DNA of 38,438 bases from contig DRGP01000254.1 in the NCBI GenBank assembly GCA_011050015.1, positions 1-38,438 on the forward strand, written 5' to 3'. This DNA comes from Leeuwenhoekiella sp. GTDB lineage: Bacteria > Bacteroidota > Bacteroidia > Flavobacteriales > Flavobacteriaceae. This document shows, in pieces, positions 1 to 7,171 of this stretch (position 1 is its first letter; each line of letters opens with the position of its first letter). The notes under the pieces are model-generated. The model had not been told where the DNA came from and made no database searches. It saw nothing but the letters and a program-made list of their open reading frames with translations. A program made the translations under genes and the position numbers.

Positions 1-145
1 AAAAGTAGCGTTAATCTACGAGACTAGCAGTAAATATGCGTAAAGTTTACGTTAATATTACTCGTTAAGGATACTATAATCAACTGAATATTAATATTTC
101 AGGGAAATAAAAAGATATAAATTTTACCATTTCTTAAAATTATCA

Positions 146-153
146 TAATTTTG
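146..153 (+). promoter_or_regulatory. Bacteroidota-type -7 promoter box upstream of the 35-aa ORF
   Basis: TAATTTTG matches the TAnnTTTG -7 consensus of Bacteroidota fully. A TTA at 124-126 sits 19 bases upstream where TTG is expected, so the -33 part is imperfect. Transcription would start near 160, leaving about 40 bases of leader before the small ORF at 203. This is inferred from consensus only. Confidence 0.45.
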
Positions 154-202
154 CTGTAACATTTGTGTTTTATATTCGTTTATATAGTCAAAACGGCAAC
201 TT

Positions 203-310
203 ATGAAAATCCTTAAAAAGAGCTATTATTTACCGCCCTTGCTTTTTATCGTCATCTTCCTGGCAGGTATTTTTATTGTAGCAGGTTATATCAACGCATC
301 CTTTCAATAG
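203..310 (+). CDS. Putative 35-residue single-pass membrane peptide
   Basis: ATG to TAG gives 35 residues: a basic N-terminus (MKILKKSYY), then a hydrophobic stretch at about residues 10-29 (PPLLFIVIFLAGIFIVAG) long enough for one membrane helix, then a short polar tail (YINASFQ). The basic-then-hydrophobic layout suggests a small inner-membrane protein with the N-terminus inside. A full-match -7 box lies 50 bases upstream and no other gene is within 600 bases downstream, so it would be expressed alone. I do not recognise a family and assign no function. A chance ORF in AT-rich DNA is possible, but the composition is not that of random AT-rich codons (GCA, CTG, CCG, GGT are used). Confidence 0.45.
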   Translation: MKILKKSYYLPPLLFIVIFLAGIFIVAGYINASFQ

Positions 311-535
311 CAAATCATCCTTTTTTTAAAGTCCCTTGTACGCGAGCGAAAGCTTGATATATTTACGTGAATTTTTATTTTACATTGTATTTCATTGCTC
401 CTACCTAAGAGTGAGAAAATCTATTTTTTCAGTTATCAGACTTATCAACATCCTATAGTATTTCATCTTTCTTTTTTTAAAATTTAAAATCAAAATGATG
501 ATTATGATTGCTTGTTAATAGCGGTATAACTTTTT

Positions 536-570
536 AACTCCATGTATGGTTTTATATTTTATATGGAGTT
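536..570. repeat. Inverted repeat / hairpin
   Basis: AACTCCAT at 536-543 pairs with ATGGAGTT at 563-570, and the stem extends inward by one G-T and two A-T pairs. It stands directly in front of a second hairpin at 574-590. No gene reads into it closely; it may be an end of an untranslated RNA or a remnant element. Confidence 0.5.
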
Positions 571-573
571 ATT

Positions 574-590
574 AACGGGCAATGCCCGTT
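574..590 (+). terminator. Possible intrinsic terminator hairpin
   Basis: AACGGGC (574-580) and GCCCGTT (584-590) form a perfect 7-bp stem around a 3-base loop, followed by a short T-rich tail (TTATT). The tail is weak for a terminator. With the hairpin at 536-570 it could end a transcript that begins at the promoter near 146 or in the otherwise empty 311-535 region. Confidence 0.35.
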
Positions 591-963
591 TTATTAAATA
601 ATAAATCCTTTATAATCAAGGATTTTACAATGTAGTTCACAACTGTTAATAACCCTAATCTACCACTTTTTTTGAATAACTTTTGATTTCCATTTATTAA
701 AAATGAAGTTGATTTTTGAAAACAACGGGATGATGGTTTAGGAAATAAAAGTTTGCACGTTAATCTAATTAAGACGTATTGCATTTTTTATTGAATTCCC
801 AAACTTTGATTATAAGAAGTTGATGACAACTTATGCACATAACTGTTAACTTCTCCTTAACAATGAGAAATACAACTCAGTACGTTTCTCTTGTGAAAAT
901 GCTTCCGCTTTGTTTAGTACTTTTACATTGATAAAAACATTCATATTTTAATATACTGTAATC

Positions 964-1395
964 ATGAAATTAGCCATAGGTAACGATCATGCTGGTGTAG
1001 CTTACAAAAATAGTATTGTGCAGTACTTAAAAGAAAAAGGACATCAGGTAGTAAATTTTGGATCAGATACGCCGGATAGCGTAGATTATCCAGATTTTGT
1101 GCATCCGGTTGCTGAAGCGGTAGAAGCAAAAGAAGTAGATTTTGGCATCATTATCTGCGGTAGTGGTAATGGAGCAAATATCACAGCCAATAAACATCAG
1201 GAGGTGCGGTCTGCGCTTTGCTGGATTAAGGTAATTGCCCATTTTGCCCGGGCGCATAATAATGCTAACGTACTAAGTATTCCGGCACGATACACAGCTA
1301 AGGAACAAGCAGTAGAACTGGTAGATGAATTTATAAATACACCTTTTGAGGGTGGTAGGCATCAGCGCAGAGTGGCTAAGATCGCATGTAAATAA
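964..1395 (+). CDS. rpiB: Ribose-5-phosphate isomerase B
   Basis: RpiB/LacA/LacB-family isomerase, 143 residues, interconverting ribose 5-phosphate and ribulose 5-phosphate in the non-oxidative pentose phosphate pathway; cytoplasmic. The protein starts with the phosphate-binding GNDHAG (residues 6-11) and has ICGSGNG with the catalytic base Cys65, followed by His98 in RAHNNANV, both where RpiB has them. The length is normal for the family. It appears to be a single-gene unit: almost 650 bases separate it from the peptide at 203 and 272 bases from the next gene. A possible -7 box TACTTTTA lies at 918-925, 24 bases after a TTG at 891, which is slightly too far for the consensus. One unusual point is IKVIAH at 88-93, where RpiB often has acidic residues (DxE). 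Confidence 0.93.
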   Translation: MKLAIGNDHAGVAYKNSIVQYLKEKGHQVVNFGSDTPDSVDYPDFVHPVAEAVEAKEVDFGIIICGSGNGANITANKHQEVRSALCWIKVIAHFARAHNNANVLSIPARYTAKEQAVELVDEFINTPFEGGRHQRRVAKIACK

Positions 1396-1667
1396 ATTCC
1401 TATTTTCTAGTTAAAGACTTAAGACCGCTGTTCTAAATGACACAGGACTTAAGATTAGATCGTAAGTAAATGGAATTCAAAATTTTAAATTAGATAATAT
1501 AAAGAAAATCGGCTGTGTTCCAAAAGTATACCCTCAAATGTAAAACTAGTGTGATTGCCTATCATATAAAGCCTAATAGATTTCCTGAATATATATAGGA
1601 TATTGGTGCAAATAAAAAAAAAATGAGTTTCAACTTTTAATCTCTTTTATAAAATAATAAAGTCTAC

Positions 1668-2126
1668 ATGAAGCAAAAACTTAGCTATTCTATAAAAACC
1701 TATGACGAACTTGACAAAAACGAACTTTATGACCTTTTGCAGTTACGGGCTGCTGTATTTGTTGTAGAACAAGATTGTCCTTATCAAGATGTGGATGGTA
1801 AAGATCAAAAAGCCTTGCATTTGCTGGGTTATACAGGCAATAAACTTGTTGCTTACACCCGTTTATTTCCAATAGGATCTTATTTTAAAAATGCCAGTAT
1901 AGGGCGTGTGGTCGTTGCAGAAAAAGAGCGCAAGTATGGGTATGGGAAAGAACTGATGCAACAGTCTATAAAAGTAATTGTAGATCGTTATGGGAAGAAT
2001 ACTATAGAGATTTCTGCTCAGGAATATCTTAGAAAATTCTATAATGAGCTGGGATTTGTACAAAGTGGGGAAGGATATCTTGAAGATAATATCCCCCATA
2101 TACGCATGTTTAAGACCGATTTTTAA
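1668..2126 (+). CDS. GNAT-family N-acetyltransferase, ElaA-like
   Basis: 152 residues covering the whole length of ElaA-type GCN5-related acetyltransferases. The N-terminal stretch LLQLRAAVFVVEQDCPYQDVD (split here as residues 23-33 and 34-43) is the ElaA signature, and the acetyl-CoA pyrophosphate loop is seen as RKYGYGKEL at 88-96 after strand beta-4 (IGRVVVAE, 78-85). The substrate of ElaA proteins is not established, so I give no biological role. The gene stands alone, 272 bases after rpiB, and ends 4 bases before a strong palindromic terminator shared with the convergent gene at 2185. In the upstream gap (1396-1667) I see only AT-rich sequence and two copies of GACTTAAGA. Confidence 0.85.
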   Translation: MKQKLSYSIKTYDELDKNELYDLLQLRAAVFVVEQDCPYQDVDGKDQKALHLLGYTGNKLVAYTRLFPIGSYFKNASIGRVVVAEKERKYGYGKELMQQSIKVIVDRYGKNTIEISAQEYLRKFYNELGFVQSGEGYLEDNIPHIRMFKTDF

Positions 2127-2130
2127 CTAA

Positions 2131-2164
2131 AGAAGCCCTAAAAAATCGATTTTTTAGGGCTTCT
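2131..2164. terminator. Bidirectional intrinsic terminator
   Basis: A perfect 34-base palindrome: 17-base arms at 2131-2147 and 2148-2164, with a GC-rich AGAAGCCC core and an A/T tract at the centre (AAAAAATCGATTTTTT). It lies between the stop codons of the convergent acetyltransferase and the 125-residue gene, and gives a hairpin with flanking T-rich sequence in both directions. Confidence 0.8.
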
Positions 2165-2184
2165 CCTTTTAAAAGTTAGTAAAA

Positions 2185-2562
2185 TCAGATCTTTATCATC
2201 TTTTTATCCAGATTGATTGAATTAAGGGTTTCATCTGTAAACTTATAATGTCCACGTGTTGTAACGATTTTAAATCGATATTTCTTCATTTTACTCAAAA
2301 CATCAAGAAATAACCATTTTGATTTAAGTAATCTCGGTTTTTTAGATTTAAGACTAATCTCAAAAATATGCCGTTCCCCATCACGTTCTGCAACGATATC
2401 TGGGGTAATGCTAACCTCACTACCCTTCTTCACGTATGATTTTGGTGTTTCAAAACCTTCCATATCAGCCTTGATGTTCTCAAAACCTCTATTTTCTAGA
2501 TATTGAATCGTTTGACTTAAAAAATCTGTATTCTTTTCTGTACTTTTATCTATTGTGATCAT
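2185..2562 (-). CDS. Conserved hypothetical, PD-(D/E)XK-like small protein
   Basis: 125 residues, soluble, basic C-terminal half. The layout is an N-terminal helix (LSQTIQYLENRGF, 15-27), then ITPDIVAE (52-59), HIFEISLKS (65-73), and a conserved-looking KPRLLKSKWLFLDVLS (75-90), then FKIVTTRGHYK (97-107). The D55 ... E68-x-S70-x-K72 arrangement in two adjacent strands resembles the core of PD-(D/E)XK nuclease folds, but the usual ExK is ExS here with a lysine two places later, so catalytic activity cannot be assumed. The fold call is my inference from pattern; I do not know an assigned function. It is transcribed towards the terminator at 2131 and is separated from the S41 protease gene by 161 bases without a visible gene. 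Confidence 0.7.
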   Translation of the reverse strand: MITIDKSTEKNTDFLSQTIQYLENRGFENIKADMEGFETPKSYVKKGSEVSITPDIVAERDGERHIFEISLKSKKPRLLKSKWLFLDVLSKMKKYRFKIVTTRGHYKFTDETLNSINLDKKMIKI

Positions 2563-2723
2563 AAAGTAAAGGTAATGATAATTACTTAAAATTGCCTTAA
2601 GCTTAAGTTAAAACAACACTGTAAAGCGAGCAGTATTAGTGCTTTCTGTCCATTTTTAACAGTTTTTTAAAAAATAGAGGACCATTTTCTCTCGTTTTAG
2701 TTCGTTTTTGAGAAAGGTAGATT

Positions 2724-4349
2724 TTAAGGATTTAATATTTTAGTATAACGTGTAGGATCTTGCAATACAGTTACGGCCTCGTCAATAACCTCGTTATGCT
2801 CTAATTGATAATTATATAAGCCTTCCCTATAAAAATAGCGTTTTACGAGTTCATCAATAATCAGTTTTGAGATCTCGTTTTCTTTTTCATCAAGTTCTTT
2901 TTCCTTAGCTGCATCTATTGTTTTTGAAAGTTCGCTGTAGGCACCACTTATTTGCTCCTGTAAATTGTCGTTTTCAGCAACGATATACGCTTTTTCCAAG
3001 GCCATTTCGGTTTCAGTTTTATACTCAAATCCAGAATTTTTTAAAAATGTCTCAAAATCCCTATAATCGCCATTAGAAAATTTAAAATCCTGAAGTTCCT
3101 CAAAATTATGATTGTAATAGTAGGTTGTCGCGAAATCAAAAATCGCGAAATCCTTTAATAAAGCTTCGGTAATCGCACTTAATTTAGCCGAAGAGACTTG
3201 CACATCGGGTAAAATACCGCCCCCATCATAAACCTTCCGGCCGTTTGCTGTGGTAAATTCATTGTAGTCTGCCACATCCCTGCGAACGGCATTGCCGTCT
3301 TCATCCCGGTGCCAGTAATCCAGTGCTTGTATGCAGCGGCCGCTGGGTGTGTAGTAGCGTGAGATCGTGATTTTTATCTGCGTACCGTAGGTAAGCTCTT
3401 TGGGTCGCTGTACGAGGCCCTTACCAAAACTCCTTGCCCCTATGATCACCGCGCGGTCATAATCCTGCAAGGAGCCCGAAACGATCTCACTGGCAGATGC
3501 ACTGCGCCCATTGATCAACACCGCAAGCGGAATTTGAGCATCAAGGGGCTCATTGGTGGTCAGGTAGTCTTTATTGTATTTTTTGATGGCAGATTTTGTC
3601 GTGGTAATTAGTTTCCCTTTGGGTAAAAACAGGTTGCTTACATTGATGGCTTCGGTGAGCAGACCACCGGGATTGCCGCGTAGATCGAGCACTAGTGACG
3701 TCGCTCCTTGTTCTTTAAGTTCTTTTACGGCAGCCTCGGTTTCCGCAGATGCTTTCCGGTTGAACTGTGAGAGCACAATATAGCCCACATTATCGGGCAT
3801 AAGCCTATAAAAAGGAACCGCTTTCACCTCAATTTCCTCCCGTTTAATAGCTGTATTTTCTAGTTTTCCCTGCCTTTTGTAAGTAATGGGTATTTCGGTT
3901 CCAGGTGCCCCCTTGAGTAGATCGCCGGCATCATCTTCAAAATTCGCCAGGGTCACATCGCCTATTTTCACGAGCTCGTCACCCGCTTTTAAACCCGCTT
4001 GGTCTGCAGGATAACCTGCATACACTTCCATCAGGGTTATTGTTTTATCCTTGGTAAGTACCGCAGCCCCTATTCCGGTATATTGACCGCTATTGGTAAT
4101 GCGGGCTTCTTCTACTTCCTGCTCGGTCCAGTAATTGGTATACGGGTCGAGATCCTGCAACATTCCTTGTATGGCATTATCCATGAGTTCTGCCGGGTTA
4201 ACTTCATCCACATAATTCATGTTGATTTCCTTGAACAACGTGGTAAAAATCTCCAGTTGCTTCGCGATCTCAAAAAAGTCACTTTTAAAACTAACCGTGG
4301 TAAAAAGGAGCAGGCCAGCGGCCAATGTGAGAAATATTTTCTTTTTCAT
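2724..4349 (-). CDS. S41-family C-terminal processing protease
   Basis: 541-residue periplasmic serine protease of the CtpA/Prc family, which cuts proteins from or near their C-termini. An N-terminal signal or anchor (MKKKIFLTLAAGLLLFTTVS, 1-20) is followed by an N-terminal helical region, a PDZ domain at about 88-165 (GIGAAVL ... AGLKAGDELVKIG), and the S41 core from about 185. The catalytic dyad is Ser285 in SASASEI and Lys310 in SFGKGLVQ, 25 residues apart as in the family; RGNPGG at 224-229 is another family mark. A C-terminal helical extension after about 410 is common in Bacteroidota members. The gene lies 188 bases downstream of rnpA on the same strand, an order I recall from other flavobacteria; whether it shares the rnpA transcript is not clear. 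Confidence 0.92.
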   Translation of the reverse strand: MKKKIFLTLAAGLLLFTTVSFKSDFFEIAKQLEIFTTLFKEINMNYVDEVNPAELMDNAIQGMLQDLDPYTNYWTEQEVEEARITNSGQYTGIGAAVLTKDKTITLMEVYAGYPADQAGLKAGDELVKIGDVTLANFEDDAGDLLKGAPGTEIPITYKRQGKLENTAIKREEIEVKAVPFYRLMPDNVGYIVLSQFNRKASAETEAAVKELKEQGATSLVLDLRGNPGGLLTEAINVSNLFLPKGKLITTTKSAIKKYNKDYLTTNEPLDAQIPLAVLINGRSASASEIVSGSLQDYDRAVIIGARSFGKGLVQRPKELTYGTQIKITISRYYTPSGRCIQALDYWHRDEDGNAVRRDVADYNEFTTANGRKVYDGGGILPDVQVSSAKLSAITEALLKDFAIFDFATTYYYNHNFEELQDFKFSNGDYRDFETFLKNSGFEYKTETEMALEKAYIVAENDNLQEQISGAYSELSKTIDAAKEKELDEKENEISKLIIDELVKRYFYREGLYNYQLEHNEVIDEAVTVLQDPTRYTKILNP

Positions 4350-4537
4350 GTAATGCTTACTTTATAAGAAGCTATATGGTATTAACTTACTTTGAGCCAG
4401 GATATTTTTGATAGGGGTATTAATTTACTGAATTTAGATCATTTTTTTGGAAAAAGGTTTAATTCCGCTGCGCGTGTTTCTCATCCATACCTTTAGACCT
4501 GAACCGATGGAACGAACTTTTAAATAACTACAATGTG

Positions 4538-4942
4538 CTAAGCTTCACTTTTACTCGTTGCGATGTATTTATTGTCTTCTGTTTTAGCATTGAATTTCGT
4601 TATGATCTTACCCAATTGGTCATTAATCTGCGCATAGCTCACGATTTCTTTTCCCACATAAATGAACATAAAGGCATACGTAAATTCCCCTACCCTAAAT
4701 TCGGTTTTGTTTTTTCGGTAGCTTTCGCGCATTAAGCGCTTAAGACGGTTACGTAGAACGGCCGACTTATGATTGCGTTTGGGTACCGAAAAACCGGCCT
4801 GTATAGCTACATTTTCCGAAAGTTCAGTCTCTAAATAAACCAAAACCAAGGGAAAAGCTTTCACATTGTTTCCGTTTTTAAAAAGCTGTTCGATGATCTT
4901 ATCGCGCTTCAGTTTTTCGGCTTTGGGAAATTGCTGATTCAT
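4538..4942 (-). CDS. rnpA: Ribonuclease P protein component
   Basis: 134 residues with the start placed at the ATG at 4942 (MNQQFPKAEKLK). The open frame runs 79 codons further upstream, but that part has no family resemblance and homologues begin just before the FPKAEKLK-like segment. RnpA binds the catalytic RNA of RNase P, which trims the 5' ends of tRNA precursors. The family mark RNRLKRLMRESYR (about residues 62-74) is present, as is an N-terminal FxKAEKL segment that helps form the RNA cleft, and AGFSVPKR (48-55). rpmH, the usual upstream neighbour in many bacteria, is not adjacent here. A possible -7 box TATCTTTA (minus strand, 4974-4981) lies about 32 bases upstream of the start. Confidence 0.9.
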   Translation of the reverse strand: MNQQFPKAEKLKRDKIIEQLFKNGNNVKAFPLVLVYLETELSENVAIQAGFSVPKRNHKSAVLRNRLKRLMRESYRKNKTEFRVGEFTYAFMFIYVGKEIVSYAQINDQLGKIITKFNAKTEDNKYIATSKSEA

Positions 4943-4973
4943 GGTAGTTCGCCTTCGGCGGAAATTAGTGCGG

Positions 4974-4981
4974 TAAAGATA
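4974..4981 (-). promoter_or_regulatory. Possible -7 box of rnpA
   Basis: Read on the minus strand it is TATCTTTA, seven of eight matches to TAnnTTTG, about 32 bases before the chosen rnpA start. No good -33 TTG is at the right distance. If real, it excludes the longer rnpA reading frame, which begins 200 bases further upstream. Confidence 0.3.
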
Positions 4982-5193
4982 AACAAGAAAAGAAATATTA
5001 CCATTTTGAACTGAAAATCGACTGATAAAAGGTGATTTTTGAGCATTTAGAGCCAAAATTCGTTTAAAAGAAGGCTTATCCCATTTCAGCGGAAGGTTGT
5101 GAACATAGATGCAAAAGACATGTCTAAATTCCCAAGTATAAAATTCAGTAAAAAAGAGTTTAAAATCAGTCAAATTCACCCAATTTTCGGCAT

Positions 5194-5230
5194 AAAAAAG
5201 CCCGAAAAATACATTATTTCGGGCTTTTTT
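5194..5230 (-). terminator. Intrinsic terminator of the peptidase operon
   Basis: A 14-bp stem (5194-5207 with 5217-5230) has a GCCCG core flanked by A6 and T6 runs around a 9-base loop. On the minus strand it follows the M1 peptidase stop by about 100 bases and ends in a T run. Its symmetry would allow it to act from the other side too. The rest of 4943-5332 shows no gene; it contains this hairpin and the repeat fragment at 5304-5330. Confidence 0.7.
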
Positions 5231-5303
5231 AAAATTTCAATAGTGGTTGAATCATCTCAATCATTCAAGACAATGTCTAAATCCTGATCCGTAGGCAGGG
5301 CAA

Positions 5304-5330
5304 CTTCTCCTTTGGGAGGTCGGGAGGGGG
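5304..5330. repeat. Fragment of a dispersed intergenic repeat
   Basis: CTTCTCCTTTGGGAGGTC followed by GGGAGGGGG resembles the G-rich intergenic repeat that I recall from many Bacteroidota genomes. A related sequence occurs at 23587-23614 and, inverted, at 23539-23564. It sits immediately beyond the stop codon of the M1 peptidase. Confidence 0.4.
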
Positions 5331-5332
5331 TT

Positions 5333-7171
5333 TTATTCCCCAGCTGACCAGCTGTTGTTGTCGCGGTCTACATCTGCCATGTGCTGTTCTGCATCTATCA
5401 TAACTTCCTGCAGATCGGCATAATTTGCATCAATCGTAAACGTGTAGGTGGGCATTGCCCACGGCCAGTCTGGCTCAATGCTGCGTTCAATAGTAGAAAA
5501 AGGGTTTGGCTTTTCATTGCGCATCATACGCAGTGGAATGTAATAACTGTGCTGCGTGCTGTCTTTTGCGGTGGTGTACAAATCTACGGGCATGGGCATA
5601 AGACCTTTTCGCTCCAGTGTGATTTCAGTTTTTCCATCGCCAGCGTCCTTTACTTCTTTTATGGCGTAATCTATGGTGTTTGTGGTCTGCGTCCAGTCGG
5701 TCAGGTACCAGTCCAACTGCATGTCCGAAACTTTTTCTGCCGTACGAATCACGTTTTCGGGATTGGGATGCTTGAACTTGAAATCATGGAAATACTTAAG
5801 AATCGTCTTGTCTAAATTCTCCTTACCAATCACATAGCCCAATTGTGCCAAAAAAACAGCGCCTTTAGAATAAGCCGAGGCACCATAAGCTGCATTGCGG
5901 GCGTAACGGTCTGCATTTGTGGTTTGCGGTTGCTCCATGCCACTGGTTGCAAGACGAATATAAGAAGCATAACTGCCTGCCTGTGGATTGGGTTTTTTCT
6001 CATCCATGATCTCGTTCATGGCCTCTGTGGAAATGTAGGTGGTAAAGCCTTCATCCATCCATTCATTTTTGGTCTCGTTGGTAGCCAGTAAAAACTGGAA
6101 CCAGGTATGGGCAAATTCATGCGCGGTAACACCTACCAGACTGCCAAATTTGCGATCACCGGTGATGAGCGTGCACATGGCATATTCCATACCTCCATCG
6201 CCACCTTGAATCACCGAATATTGCTTATAGGGGTATTGGCCAATATGTTTATTATAATACGCCAAAAGTTCTGCCGTTTTTGGCTCCATTTTCTTCCAGT
6301 TTTCGGCAATTTCTGGCTTGTTTTTGTAGAAAAAGTGCAGTTTTACCCCATTTTCTCCATCTATCACATCGTGGGCAAACTCAGGATCTGCGGCCCATGC
6401 GAAATCATGTACACGTGGTGCTTTAAAATGCCAGGTAAGTTTTCCTTTTTGTTTCTTTTTATTCTTTTTGGTGTCGCTATACCCATGGCCTATCTCATCC
6501 GGGTTTTGTAAATAACCAGTTCCGCCAATAGTGTACGCGGCATCAATGGTAATTTTCACGTCAAAATCTCCCCAAACGCCATAAAATTCGCGCGCTATAT
6601 AAGGATCTGCATGCCAGCCGGTAACATCATATTCGGCAAGTTTTGGGTACCATTGGGTCATAGACAGCGCCACACCTTCCGCATTGTTGCGACCACTGCG
6701 ACGGATCTGTACAGGCACCTGGCCGTGAAAGTCCATATCAAAAGTGGTGCTTTCCCCCGGTAAAATAGGTTTTGCAAGTTTTACTTCAAGTACGGTACCG
6801 GCAACATCATACTGTATTTTCTGGCCGTCTTGGCTTAAGCTGTTTACTTTGAGAAAACCCATCTCGCTATTACTCAGTTTTGAAATACGATCCATCACGC
6901 GCTGGTCAGGATCTGCTATAGTACGCGAGCGTACATCCATCTCACTGCCCGGTTGGAAGGCGTTAAAATACAAATGATAAAAAACCTGATTCAACGTGTC
7001 TGGTGAATTATTGGTATAAACCAGTTGTTGGGTACCGGTATAGTTATAATCCTCGACGTTCATATTTACGTCCATGGTGTAATCTACATGCTGTTGCCAG
7101 TAAGAAGTGTTTTGCGCTTTTGCGAAAGCGCAAATAAATAGAAAGCTTAAAACGCTTAGTGTATTTCTCAT
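5333..7171 (-). CDS. M1-family metallopeptidase, secreted
   Basis: 612-residue zinc aminopeptidase-like protein. A Sec signal peptide occupies residues 1-20 (MRNTLSVLSFLFICAFAKAQ). After an N-terminal beta-sandwich domain, the catalytic domain has GGMEY at 326-330 (a variant of the GxMEN exopeptidase motif) and HEFAH at 351-355 with the third zinc ligand Glu374 in NEWMDEGF. Bacteroidota relatives lack the long C-terminal ARM-like domain of aminopeptidase N, as here. It probably trims peptides in the periplasm. The start ATG overlaps the stop of the subtilase gene by four bases (ATGA), so the two are translationally coupled. A 10-bp-arm palindrome at 7111-7134 lies inside the signal-peptide codons. 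Confidence 0.9.
   Translation of the reverse strand: MRNTLSVLSFLFICAFAKAQNTSYWQQHVDYTMDVNMNVEDYNYTGTQQLVYTNNSPDTLNQVFYHLYFNAFQPGSEMDVRSRTIADPDQRVMDRISKLSNSEMGFLKVNSLSQDGQKIQYDVAGTVLEVKLAKPILPGESTTFDMDFHGQVPVQIRRSGRNNAEGVALSMTQWYPKLAEYDVTGWHADPYIAREFYGVWGDFDVKITIDAAYTIGGTGYLQNPDEIGHGYSDTKKNKKKQKGKLTWHFKAPRVHDFAWAADPEFAHDVIDGENGVKLHFFYKNKPEIAENWKKMEPKTAELLAYYNKHIGQYPYKQYSVIQGGDGGMEYAMCTLITGDRKFGSLVGVTAHEFAHTWFQFLLATNETKNEWMDEGFTTYISTEAMNEIMDEKKPNPQAGSYASYIRLATSGMEQPQTTNADRYARNAAYGASAYSKGAVFLAQLGYVIGKENLDKTILKYFHDFKFKHPNPENVIRTAEKVSDMQLDWYLTDWTQTTNTIDYAIKEVKDAGDGKTEITLERKGLMPMPVDLYTTAKDSTQHSYYIPLRMMRNEKPNPFSTIERSIEPDWPWAMPTYTFTIDANYADLQEVMIDAEQHMADVDRDNNSWSAGE
7111..7134. repeat. Short palindrome in signal-peptide codons
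   Basis: TTTGCGCTTT (7111-7120) and AAAGCGCAAA (7125-7134) are perfect inverted arms around TGCG. It encodes the CAFAKAQ end of the M1 peptidase signal peptide. Related GC-rich palindromes with a CGC/GCG core occur at 30998-31017 (hemE N-terminus) and 12145-12160 (lepA). Confidence 0.5.

Noticed and set aside
572-784. 70-codon minus-strand frame downstream of rpiB's upstream region
   Set aside because: It starts and ends in AT-rich DNA, covers the 574-590 hairpin, has no domain-like pattern and no promoter box nearby.
4943-5179. 79 extra codons upstream of rnpA
   Set aside because: No RnpA resemblance in this part; the family start is at the ATG at 4942 and a possible -7 box lies at 4974-4981, inside the extension.
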